Assembly (NCBI RefSeq): GCF_022605165.1
Contig: NC_063080.1
Span: 1-64,000, forward strand
Length of the DNA: 64,000 nucleotides
From: Purpureocillium takamizusanense
Taxonomy: Eukaryota > Ascomycota > Sordariomycetes > Hypocreales > Ophiocordycipitaceae
Direction: 5' to 3'
Position 1 is the stretch's first letter; each line of letters starts with the position of its first letter. Position numbers and translations under genes: made by a program. Shown here piece after piece: positions 1 to 11,494 of this stretch. Below the pieces are notes generated by a model, which was not told where the DNA came from, did not search any database, and worked only from the letters and a program-made list of their open reading frames with translations.

Positions 1-190
1 TTTAGTCTTAAGTCTAGATATATAGCTAAATTTAGCGTGGCGTTATAGCTAGAACCTTAATAAGGCTAGTTGGGTCTAGTCTCTATATAGTAATTAAGAC
101 TATACCTATTATTACCTAGTCTCTTATATAAATATCCGTCGGATATTTATTAAATACCCGACGGGTATTTTATCTATAGTATAATATATA
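1..190 (+). repeat. Direct repeat, copy 1 (cut by window edge)
   Basis: This stretch matches 2366-2555 in the same orientation almost base for base. Shared landmarks are TTTAGCGTGGCGTTATAGC, GGTCTAGTCTCTATATAG and ATATCCGTCGGATATTTA. Differences are mostly C/T or G/A. It probably begins before base 1. The spacing of about 2.4 kb could make the pair terminal repeats of one element or two insertions of a family; nothing between them identifies the element. Confidence 0.75.
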
Positions 191-2053
191 TATATATATT
201 ATATAGTTATATTATATAGACTAATAATTATCTTCTTTTTTAGGGTCTCGATTTTATAATACTTAATTATTATATTTATTAGGTTAGGTCTTATATTCTT
301 AGTCCTATATAAGTCGCTATATAATAGGGCTAGTACTTTATTATATATTAGCGAGGCGTCTTTTAATAGTCCTATTATATTATAGTTAAGGATTATTCCT
401 TAGGTTTCTTTAGGTATTATTTTAATCTATCTTTATCGGACTTATAGGTTTAATAATTATTATTATAATATCCTAAAAAATAAAGGCTTATATAGTTAAG
501 GACTCTTTCTTTAATAGCTATATAAGCTTATTACTTAAGGACTAATTTCTAGTTTTATTTCTTTTATCGATATTTATTTATAAAAATATCTAATCTTCTT
601 ATTAAGTCTTTTATTTTTCATTATTATATAAAATAGTATTAAAGTCTATAAGTCTACTATAGTATTTATAGGCTATAAAATAATATTAATAAAGTTTTTA
701 TTAATTAACTTAAAGAGCGTAAGTTTTAATAAAATACCCTCCTTTATTCCCTTATTTTAGTCGATATTAATAATTACGATTATCGATCTTAATTACTATT
801 TCTATATATTTATTAAATTCTTTTAGTTTATTAACTTTATTAAGTTTATCTTTTATATCCTCTTAAAGTCTATTATAGAAATATTCTATAAGGCTATTAT
901 CTTTAAGGTTAAGTTTAGATATATAGCATCGGAATTCGTAATTATAATATATAGCCGATCTAGTCTATCGAAGGTTCTTTAAGTAACGTATAGCGGTTCT
1001 TTCCTTATTAGGATCTCTAAAGGCAGTTATAAGTCGCTATTCGAAAGCTATATAATTAATAAAGGTATTATTAATCTCTTCGTCCCTTTCTATATCGTTT
1101 TTATAATCTAGGTAGTCCCTTAAGGTAAGTTCTTATTACTTAAAGGCTTTCTTAATTAAGATATTCCTAACGTAAAGTATCTATATAGTAGGCCCTATAA
1201 TAATATTATTTATATAGAGGTAAGCCTTAGCCTAAGTTAAAAAGGATCTAATATTACCCTTTTAGCTATTATAGGACTTAAATTTAGGGAACTTTAGTAT
1301 ACTTAAAGTTCCTCCTCCTATATTATTATAAGCTTACTATTTATAAAGTTACTAAACTTTAGCTTATAATTATATAAGTATTTACTTAAGGTTTTAAGTA
1401 TTATTACTAGCGGTAAATATATTACTTATTAGTTATTAAGAGTAATATATTAAATAAGAGTAATTAAAATATAATAGAGCTTTAAGGGATCTTAAGGTTT
1501 ATTATTACTTAATAAGTATATTTAAACTTAATAACGAATAATAAAGATTTATAAAGTCTATTAAAAAGGTTTATATTTCTTACCTAAATAATAAATACTT
1601 AAATACTTAGATTAATTATTAAAGATCTAGCTATCTACTTTAATAATATATATATACCCTTTTAGCTCTTTATTAATCTTACCTTAAAGTATTAGATTAT
1701 TAAGAGCGTACCGCTTTAGATAATCCCTCGCCTCTTAAATTATAAAGTACTTAAATTATAGTACTCTTAGTAATCCTTATATTTTTATTAAGTATATACT
1801 TTATATATAATATATTATTTCCTAGGATAGCCTATTAAGTATTATCCCCTTATAGCCTAGTCCTCTTATATTATTTACCTAGATATAAAATATAACTATT
1901 AATTAAATAAATATTTATCTAGGTATATTATATTATATATATAGTTATATTATATAGTTATATTATATATTAATATATTAAAATAGTATTAAATAATTAT
2001 TAAGTCTATTAATTATTAAATATTAATAAAGAACGACCTTAATAGTAATAAAT

Positions 2054-2335
2054 TATAAGAAAGAGGGATAAAGGCAGAGGAAGGTAAAGATAATAAGGAA
2101 ATAGGGATATATAGAGACAAAAGGGGTAATAATAATAGAGAGATAAAATAGGTAATAGAGATAGTAAGGGTATTAAATTGCTTAATCTTCTATCTCATCT
2201 AGACTGGGAGGCAATAGCCCTATATATAATAAAATAGACTCGGCCTTCGGTCTGATTATCTATCCGTCGGTCTAATACTATTTTTCAGCTTGGCGTTATA
2301 GCTGAATATAGCTGAATATAGCTGAATATAGCTGA
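2054..2335 (+). repeat. Inverted-repeat unit, left copy
   Basis: The reverse complement of this unit lies at about 6655-6898. Anchors are TATAAGAAAGAGGGATAA at 2054, which pairs with 6881-6898, a block around GACTCGGCCTTCGGTCTGAT, and a block around GATAGAAG near the CTAGACTGGGAGGC site. Adjacent A+T sequence at about 1873-1925 also has an inverted counterpart near 6425-6480. The arrangement fits a hairpin or two opposite insertions of one family. Confidence 0.7.
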
Positions 2336-2356
2336 ATATAGCTGAATATAGCTGAA
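2301..2356 (+). repeat. Tandem 10-bp repeat, about 5.5 copies
   Basis: Five exact copies of GCTGAATATA run from 2301 to 2350, followed by a partial copy. The array sits directly between the inverted-repeat unit (2054-2335) and the second direct-repeat copy (2366). The copies are identical although the surrounding DNA is heavily mutated, so the expansion probably happened after the mutation. Confidence 0.9.
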
Positions 2357-2365
2357 TTCAGTGTG

Positions 2366-2555
2366 GCTTTAGTCTTAAGTTTAGACCTATAGCTGAATTT
2401 AGCGTGGCGTTATAGCTAGAACCTTAATAAGGCTAGTCGGGTCTAGTCTCTATATAGTAATTAGGACTATACCTATCATCGCCTAGTCTCTTATATAAAT
2501 ATCCGTCGGATATTTATTAAATACCCGTCGGGATATTTTATCTATAGTATATAGT
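2366..2555 (+). repeat. Direct repeat, copy 2
   Basis: Second copy of the repeat at 1-190, same orientation. It contains the palindromic block ATATCCGTCGGATAT followed by TAAATACCCGTCGGG. It is followed by a long run of short units related to TATAGTTATATTA up to about 2660. Confidence 0.75.
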
Positions 2556-5535
2556 TATATAATATATAGTTATATTATATAGTTGTAGTATATAGTTATA
2601 GTATATAGTTATATTATATAGTTATATTATATAGTTATATTATATAGTTATATTATATAGTTATATAGACTAATATAAATAAGTATTTAAAGAGATTATA
2701 TTATTTACTTTTATAATATTATTAATATAATAATTATTTCGCAAATATTAAAATTATTTATTTATATATATAGATTTATAAGTAATTTATTTATATAATT
2801 AATAAATATAATATATAATATAAATAAAATAGCCTTAACTATATATTTTATAGCTTAATAATAAAAATATAATTACTTAATATTATATTCTTCCTTAACT
2901 TTTATCTTTATAATTATAATATAATAAGTATATATTATAGTTTTTTAAATATAATAGATATTCATTAATATTATTAATAACTTTTCTTATTAATATTATA
3001 ATATTAAGGAAAGGGGATAAAACTTATTTAATAATAATCGCTATATTACTTTAAAATAATATATACATTAATTAAATTATTTTCTAATAGCGCGGCTATA
3101 AAATGCTAAATTAAAATAACTTTAATACTTAATATAATATATATAAGGGTAATTAAATTCTTTAAGCTTTAACTATAATTATTAATATATAATTAGCTTA
3201 AAAATAAAAGGGATATACTTAATTTATCCCTATTATAATAATAAATATAATAATATAGCGGTATTAGTTTTTATTATTATATTATATAAAATATAATAAC
3301 TAAAATAGTATTAATATTACTTAAGAGATAATAGGCTAGTAATCTTATAAGTATTAAACTTACTATAAGGGAATAAAATAACGATAAAAGGAAAAAAGAA
3401 CGAGAAAAAAAGGGAGAAAAAGAGTTTTTATATTTAAGGCGCCTAGCCTTAATTAGCTAGCTTAAATATATATAACTAGCTTATTAAGCGTAAATAGCGA
3501 TATATAATAGTAAGACTAAATAAAATTAACTTTTAAATCTCTTATTAAATCTATTACCTTATAGCTAATTATATACTAGCTAGCCTTAGCTACTTTAGCT
3601 ATAAAGCTATATTACTAAATATTAAAACTACTTATAAATTATATTATTATATTAATAGATTATAGTTTAATAATATAAGATAGAGTATATATTAACTATA
3701 ATTACTAGCTATATCTTTAGTTATATCTCTATAGTATTAATAATAAAACTAATTTCTATCCTTTTACGAATTAATCTACTAGCCTAAACTTACTGCATTA
3801 GTTTTTTACCTTATATAAGGTTTTCTAGTAAATCTACTCCTTAACCTTAAATAATTTATTTAGGCTTAATTAATAATAAATAAATAATAATAGTAATACT
3901 CTTAATTTATTAATATTTTAATAAAATAATATATAAATACTTAAGTATTTTAATAAAAGCTAAGCTTAAAACTTATTAAAATAAGTTATTATATTATATT
4001 AAATTAAATTACTTAATTTTAAATATAAAGGTCCTTAAGCTTATTACCCCTTATAACTTTAAGAGTAGCTATCCTTTATTCTATAATAATATAAATATAT
4101 ATAAATATTCTTATATCTTAATTTAGAGTAGTACTATTTATAAAGGAAGAGAACTCTCGCTATAAAGGTATTTTATTTTTTCCTAAGTCCGCGCCTTATC
4201 CCTAGACCGCGCTAGCTATTTTTAATACGTAAGTATAGGATAAGACTAATATACTATAACGTACGCTAATATCTTAATTAAATTATATCGTTATAATATA
4301 GCGCCCGCGTTAGTACGTAAGCTAGGCTTAATTCGCTTAAAAACGTATTTCTATAGTTTCCCTATAATATTATTATATTTAGATAGATATTCTTTTACTT
4401 TAGATCTCTCCGCTAGGCCCGGTCGGGCATTATTAGCGCCGCGCCTATACTTACTAATACTACCTATTAATTACGCCTATACTCGCGCCTATAACCTTAT
4501 CTACCTTATTACCGGTAAGGCCTAATTCGCTTAAAAATAGCGTTTCTACTATTTTCTCCTAATATTATAATATCGGGGCTATATTATTCTATATTAAGCT
4601 AGGCGCCCATATATATTAACTACTATAGCTTATAATACTATTAGTCGGCCTTAAGTAGCGCTATTACTATATTATTAATAGTAAGTACTTTATAAAACCG
4701 TTATATAATAGGGGCAATTTAATTTCGAAATAATTAACTTTCCCTACTAGTAAAAGTACGTACCTATAACTTTAATATTAAATAACTTATATAATATAGC
4801 TCTAATATTAATCTAAAGACTATTTTTATATATATAAGTCTTTAGTTTCCTTATATAATTTTTTAAATTATATTATTCTTATTTATATAAGCGAGTTAAA
4901 AATATAGTATTTTATATCCTATAAAATCTACCTATAGTTTTAAAGTCTAAAAATAAAATAAAAACTCTTTAATTTAATATAGTATAATATTTTATTATTT
5001 TAGATTATTAGTTATAATAAAAAGATAGTTAAAGAATCTACTTATATAAATTATATTTATAATTTTATAAATTATTAAAGTTAAAGTTAAACTTTATATT
5101 ATAGCTATAATATTTACTATATTAATATTATTTTCTTATATCTTATATATAGCTTATATAATATAGCTTATATATTTATATTATAAAGCTCTAGCTATAT
5201 TTATATATATATAAGTATTTATATTATTTAAAATTTATATATTAAGCTATAATAGATTAATTTTAATATAGTATAAAACTTAGATATTTTATTAAGGTAT
5301 AAATTATCTCTTTCTTATAAATTATATTATAAAAAAACTTATATAAAAAATAAAGAATATATCTTAGTATATACTTTAAGTTATATTATTAAAGTAAAAT
5401 AGAAAAGAAAATATTATACTATAAATATCCTTTAATATAGAATTTTAAAATAATAATAGATTTTTAAAGTATAAAACGCTCTTATTATTTTAATATATTA
5501 TAATTTAATTAATTGAAATATATAAAACATATAAA

Positions 5536-5540
<5 letters not shown>

Positions 5541-5571
<31 letters not shown>
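5541..5571. repeat. TA microsatellite
   Basis: An uninterrupted run of about 15 TA units within the RIP-like block. It carries no other information. Confidence 0.9.
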
Positions 5572-5576
<5 letters not shown>

Positions 5577-6654
5577 TAAGAAATATTTTTCTAGACTTAT
5601 AACTCTTATATAGCGTTAGTAATCTTTATTTTAAAATATAGTAATAAGTCTAGGTTAGATATAGGGTACTAATATTTCGAAATTAAATTATACCTACTAT
5701 AACTATTATATAAGGCTTACTATAAGCCCGTTATAATACTATCTCTAGCGTTATATAAGGCTTATTATAAAGCCGCTATAATACCTTATTGCTGCCTTCT
5801 TCCTTAAAGTAAGACCGGTTATATTTTATATTTAAGTTTAATAGGCGAGTACCTTAACTAGCTATTTAGCTTAACTATTAGGGTAGGCTATTATAGCAAG
5901 CCTATAAGGCTATATATAATATTAGCTATAAGGCCTAGCGTTATTATATATAATTAGCTTTAGCGTTATCGTAATCGATATTATTAGCGTTATTATAGTT
6001 AAGTTAAAGGTATAAAGGAATCTTAAGCTTTTTATTAGATATATTAAGGTATAGTTAGCTATAAGTATTTTTAATAACGGTTAGATTATGGATATTAAAG
6101 TAGCTATCTTAAAGGTTTTAGTAATAATTAATAAATAAGCTTAAAAGTAATATATAAGGTAAAGAATATAATAATATAAAAGGTATAAATTAAGGGCTTT
6201 TTAAGCTATTAATAATAGGTAATTTAACTATATTATAATTAAGACTCTTTTATAAGGTATTTAAAGATTATATATCTATAAGATAGCTTATATTAATATT
6301 GAAAGTTAATTATATATAATTATAGTAGCGTTAATTCTTATTATTTAAGTATTATAATAAGGGTATATTAGTCTATAATATAACTATATAATATAACTAT
6401 ATATATAATATACTATACTTAGATAAATATTTATCTAGGATAAGTATTTATTTATTTAATAGTTATATTTTATATTTAAGTAAATATTTATTTAATATAT
6501 ATATTATATCTAGATAAATATTTATTTAGAATTTTATAACAATAGATAGTTTATTATACTAATAGCTAGTCTATTATACCGACTAATGTCTATTAGACTA
6601 CTATAAGCTATATAGTAGGTATTTAGTCTAATCTAAAGTCGGTTAGTCTTAGTT

Positions 6655-6898
6655 ACGCTAAATTTAGCTATATTTAGCTATAACGCTAAGCTATAATTAG
6701 ACCGAAGGCGAAGTCTATTTTATTATATATAGGACCGTTACCTCCTAGTCTAGACGAGATAGAAGACTAAGCAATTTAATTACTTTACTATCCTAACTAC
6801 CTATTTTATCTCTCTATTATTATTACCCCTTTTATCTCTATATATCCCTATTTCCTTATTATCTTTACCTTTTTCTCCCTTTATCCCTCTTTCTTATA
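6655..6898 (-). repeat. Inverted-repeat unit, right copy
   Basis: Opposite-strand copy of 2054-2335. It lies inside the larger TIR-bounded element (4121-8887), so if that element is real this copy is a nested insertion. Differences between the two copies are mainly transitions, as expected if both were hit independently by RIP. Confidence 0.7.
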
Positions 6899-8924
6899 GG
6901 GTAAAGTAATATTACTTTACGAGAAGGTTAATAGCTAAATATATAAGCTATTAATTTAATTCACTTAATTAAGCCTATTAAGTAAATTAAAGTTATTACT
7001 TATAAAGCTATTTAATAGCTTTTTTAAATATAAGTTTAAGCTTTATTCTTAATTATTAACTTCAAGCCTTTATAAAGGTAATAAAGGTTTAATATATTAA
7101 TTACGAAATAAAACTTAATATCTATATAAGTAATCTTAATTAAATTATTAACCCTTTAATTAAATATATAATAATAATTAATATAGTACTTAACTTATTT
7201 TTAACGGTAAGGTATATATTTATCTTAAATATATTAAAGAGTCTATTTTTAATAATTAAAGATATTAATAAAAGACTTTTAGGCTTCCTTAAAGAATATA
7301 AATAATAGCTTTAAAGGCCTTATATATATCGTTATAAATATTATTATAAGTATTTAATAAGCTTATAGTGCCCTTTTTTACCTTTCGTTATATATAATTA
7401 TAGTCTTTAATATTAAAATTAAGGTTTAAAGGCTAATCGCTATTATTATTATTATTTACTTTATCCTTATAAAAGTTAATCCTAGCTTTAACGTTAATTA
7501 AAATATAATATATATATAGCTATTATTATATATTAAAAAAGACCTTTATAAAGACTATATAGAAAGCTTATTCTTTATTATAATAATAACCTTTAGGGCT
7601 AATACTATAAGGCTTTTATAAGGCTTATTAAATTACCTAATAAATTATTAAAAAATAATACTCCTTTTTATTATTAATAAAGCTAAAGGTAAAGTTAATA
7701 ATACTTTTATAATTTATAATATTAATAACTTAAAAAAGATATTTTAAAGTAGTTAATCTTATATATATTATTAAAGCTAAGGACTTTTAAAAAATTTCTT
7801 TTATATTTTATAATATTAAAGTAAATTTTAAAAAAAACTTTAAATTAACTTTTATTATTAAATAATTTATTAACTTTAATATCTTCTTTTTATTTAAGCT
7901 CTTTAAGAAAGGCTTAAGTTATTATTAAGCTATTAAAGCGCTTTTTCTTTATTACTTATTTATTATTATAAATATCTCTTTTTTAAAAGAAAAACTAATT
8001 TAAATTAATATTATAAATAATATTTACTCTTTTATAAGCTTATATATTATACTTAACTATAAGCTCCCTTTCTTTATTTTATTAAATTACTATATAATAG
8101 TAAAAAATAATATATATTAATAAATTATAAGATTAACTATAATTATATTAATTAGCGGCTACTTTATATACTTATTTTTAACTAAAAGACTTAATAGCTA
8201 AGATAGTAACTTTAATAAGGTAATTAAGCTTTTAAAATACTAACTTTTAAATACCTATACTTTTAGATTAACGTTAAGAGCTATAATTATAATAAAAGAT
8301 AAAGTATATAAGTTAAGAGACGTTATTAATCTTATACTTATTAATAAAGGAGGCTTTAATAAAATAGGCGCTATTTTTATAATAGAAAGCTATTAAAAAG
8401 TCGAAGATATTTTAAAAAGTATTAAAGGAATTTAATAAAGGTAAGTCTAGGATTAATATACTATAAAATTATTATTAATTAACTTATTAGGGTTATAGTC
8501 TATAAGAGGGTCGCTAAGCTCGATAGTAGCTAGCTATAATATAGCCAGTAAAGTAAATAAATTAAAAATAAGCCTAAGATTTATATCTTTAATTATAAGC
8601 CTATAATATAGCTATTTAATAGTATAATATAGTTAATAATAGCATTAAGAGGCTTTTAAGATATTAGCTATAATATAAAGAGATTATATTAATACTTATT
8701 ATATAGTTATAGCTATAGCTATTATATAATAGGTTAATATAGGGCCTTATATAGCGACTTATATACTTATATACCTTAATTACGTATATAAGGATATATA
8801 GCGTATAATTAACTAAAAGAAAAATTAGGGTATAAAGTACCTTTATAGCGAGAGTTTTCTTCCTTTATAAATAATATTACTTTAATTTTAATAGGTTTTT
8901 AATATCTTAAAATATTAAAGGGTA

Positions 8925-9480
8925 TTATATTAAGTAATACTATTTATATAGATATAAAAGTTTAGCTATATAGATAATCTACTTTTTTTCTAGGCCCGTA
9001 TCCTACCCCTAGACCGCGCTAGCTATTTTTAATATATAAATATAGGATAAAATCAGCGCGCTATAACGTACGCTAATATCTTAATTAAACTTTAATTAAA
9101 CTACTATCGTTATAATATAGCGCCCGCGCCCGCGCGTTAGTATAGCTTAATTCGCTTAAAAACGCGTTTCTATGATTTCCTTATTATATTATAATATTAA
9201 GGAATCGTTTTCTATACTATATACTATACCGGGCAGTAAGGGCGCCGCGCCTGCGCCTGCGCCTATTATTAACCGAGGTAGACGAAGCTATAGCGCTAGT
9301 AGGGCCTAAAAACGTATTTCCGTTATTTCCTTACGATATTATAATATTAGAACTATATTATTCTAGGCCGGGCCGGGCTAGCTAGGTGCTTATATAAGGG
9401 CTAGCTATAAAGCTAAAGCTGCCGCCATTCGTAATGCCGTTAATAGGCTTAAGTAGCTCTCCTTACCCTATAGCGCTGCC
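8925..9480 (+). mobile_element. Partial second copy of the TIR element's left end
   Basis: This segment aligns in the same orientation with about 4121-4650, the left end and subterminal part of the TIR element. Shared blocks include CTAGACCGCGCTAGC, CTATAACGTACGCTAATATC, ATATAGCGCCCGCG and AATTCGCTTAAAAACG. It starts only about 40 bases after the right end of the first element. No matching right end follows, so it looks truncated, perhaps by the retrotransposon remnant downstream. Confidence 0.55.
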
Positions 9481-9899
9481 TTTACCGCCCGCTATTATAG
9501 CTACCTCATAATACCTCTTAGCCGTCTTCGTCTATAGTCTTTTACCTATAGCTAGGAGCCCGCGATATAGCTATTAGAGGCACATTAAGAGGCATAGCTA
9601 TAATATTACCGGTCGTACTGCTATATAGTATTTTATATAGGCTATAATAGGCTATTATAGCCGGCCCGCGCTTATATATATACCTTATTTATATAAAGGT
9701 AGGGGCTATATAGTACGCGATTAGCTAGAAAAATAAAAAATATATATTATTTATGCGGCTAGACTTTTCTATTTATGCGAATAGTATTACTTATTATATT
9801 TTAGCTAATTATAAATAGCTATTATTAAATATATAATTAAAAGTAATTATAAAGTTTTTAATAATAAGGGTAAGACTTTTATTAATAAGGGCCTTTTAA

Positions 9900-10545
9900 T
9901 ATTACCTTAATTATTATAAGTTCCTTTCCTTAATTATATTATTTAAAATTAAGGGCGCTAAATTAATAATAATATTTATTTATATTTAAGAGTAATCTTA
10001 GGCTATTATAACTCTTAAACTTAATTTAGCTATAAAGGTTAAAGTTATATATTATAAGCTATTATATCTTATAATATTAATGGCTTTATAATTATTTCTT
10101 ATAGTTAAAATAACTATCTTAAGGGGGGATAGTTGTAAAATCGTAATTAGCTAAGACTAATAGCTATATAATTATTATATATAGGTAAATATCCTTTTAT
10201 AGCTTATTTATATTTTATTATTTAAGCTCTTTAAGCTTTAATCTTAGTTTATAGTGATAGGCGCTACTTATTAGCTAATATAGCTATTATCTCTCTTACT
10301 TAACTAAACTAACTATATTATTACTATTATAAAATATATAGAATACCTTTACCCTTAGACTTTTCTTCCTTCACTTAAAGTAAAATATATAGAGTTAGAT
10401 ATATAGCTTTATACTCCCCTATAAATAATAATACTTAATATATAAAGTCTTATAAATATTTTATTAGCGCCTAGAATTATAACTATTAAACTAAATTAGA
10501 TTATAAATATTAACTAAGAATATAGTTTAAGAGCGTCTATAATAT
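9900..10545 (+). mobile_element. 3' end of a Ty3/gypsy-like retrotransposon with probable LTR
   Basis: A purine run AAGGGGGGAT at 10121-10130 looks like the polypurine tract that primes plus-strand synthesis. It is followed about three bases later by TGTAAAATCG, a typical fungal LTR start, at about 10134. The preceding 200 bases read like a RIP-mutated end of the pol/integrase region. The LTR would run to roughly 10545, where composition changes. No matching 5' LTR is in the window, and the right boundary is an estimate. Confidence 0.5.
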
Positions 10546-10680
10546 AATAGGGGACTATTAGGAACTCTGCGAATAAAATAACTCTACTATAGGCCGCGGT
10601 AGGAAACTATAACCCAATAAGGGGTTAGAAAAAGGGTTAGAACCGGAATAGCCGGAGTGGGAAGATAGGGGTCAAGCAAG

Positions 10681-11494
10681 TATTACAAATTGTTAAAAGT
10701 CTTAGAGCTACCCCCAATTTTTAGACAGATCGTTTCGGCTCTAAGTTTAGACCCCGTAGAACAACGCTTATCCATTATTGCTAAAGCTCTCGACGACTAC
10801 AAGCCTCATATCTTAGGGCAGCTCCACATCCTCAAAGACCCGATCCTGGAGCACGTCTCCGACTAAAGGGAAATACTCGAATCTATCAGAGACCCGCTCG
10901 CCCAGTATCACTGCCCCAGTCTCGTAGGTCAGTACGCCGCGATTACCATCCTGGCAGATGCCGCGGCAGACATCGAGCGATTGGCCGACAGGCAGAGAAG
11001 ATGGCCGTCTCACTGCAGGCCATCGAAGCAAACATGTCCTCCGTCAATGTAGGAGGGGCACTTCCTTCCGGGACGAATACCTTCCTGGGTTCGGGATATG
11101 ATAGAGACGCGCGGCAACAGTGACGTCCCCCACTACTTCGCTGCCTTTCACAGGGGCACTTTCGTGGTGGTCAAAGTTCAAGGACCTTGACCGAGACAAC
11201 CCCCTTGGGTCTCGATACCTTGGACACAAGTCTGACATTAACGAGCTTTGCGCCTTCCTCGCTGACAATGTCAGACCGCGAGTCGGTCCTGAAGCAGTCC
11301 TCTATATGTTGATGCCAACGATTGGGCAGCTAGCGCCGAAGGAGGCGGTCAAACTACCTGACGCCATGCATCCTTGCATCATCAACGGTCAGAAAGGTGA
11401 TGCCGGCTTACCGTACGTGCATGTTTGTTTCACGGACGAGACTGATAAAACTCATCTGCGTGACATCGGGGTTCTTCGACCACGGGGGATTTAG
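10681..11494 (+). pseudogene. Decayed gene of unknown family beside the repeat block
   Basis: Protein-like sequence runs through three frames. Frame A (about 10681-11058) gives alpha-helical text such as LDPVEQRLSIIAKALDDYKP, broken by a TAA at 10864-10866. Sequence then shifts to a second frame (about 11000-11120, with MAVSLQAIEANMSSVNVGG) and to a third (11120-11494, with WWSKFKDLDRDNPLGSRYLG and FADN/LPDAMHP-like text) ending in TAG. There is no ATG at the start of any piece. One nonsense and two frame changes argue for a pseudogene rather than introns, although unusual introns cannot be excluded. I do not recognise the family. Confidence 0.5.

Larger units (their letters stand above)
4121..8887. 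mobile_element. RIP-decayed element with 50-bp terminal inverted repeats
   Basis: Bases 4121-4170 and 8838-8887 are near-perfect inverted repeats of 50 bp. The shared core is GGAAGAGAACTCTCGC on the left and its complement on the right. The few internal mismatches I could align are C/T or G/A, the RIP signature. The ends define a unit of about 4.77 kb, the size of an autonomous DNA transposon. The interior is so mutated that no transposase can be read. An inverted-repeat unit (6655-6898) lies inside it. The superfamily is unknown and no target-site duplication was established. Confidence 0.55.
1..10545. repeat. AT-rich, RIP-like repeat block without genes
   Basis: About 10.5 kb is dominated by TA, TTA and ATA steps. 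CA and TG dinucleotides are strikingly scarce by eye, and no reading frame of useful length is present on either strand. This is the look of fungal repeats after repeat-induced point mutation (C to T, preferentially at CpA). Small GC-richer remnants survive around 4190-4450 and 9000-9500. Composition changes abruptly to ordinary GC-rich DNA between about 10550 and 10750. Internal repeats are listed separately. The RIP reading is inference from composition and from transition-type differences between repeat copies; no index was calculated. Confidence 0.85.

Noticed and set aside
10600..10650. GGGTTAG units resembling telomere repeat
   Set aside because: Only two separated copies, not a tandem array; insufficient for a telomere or interstitial telomeric repeat.
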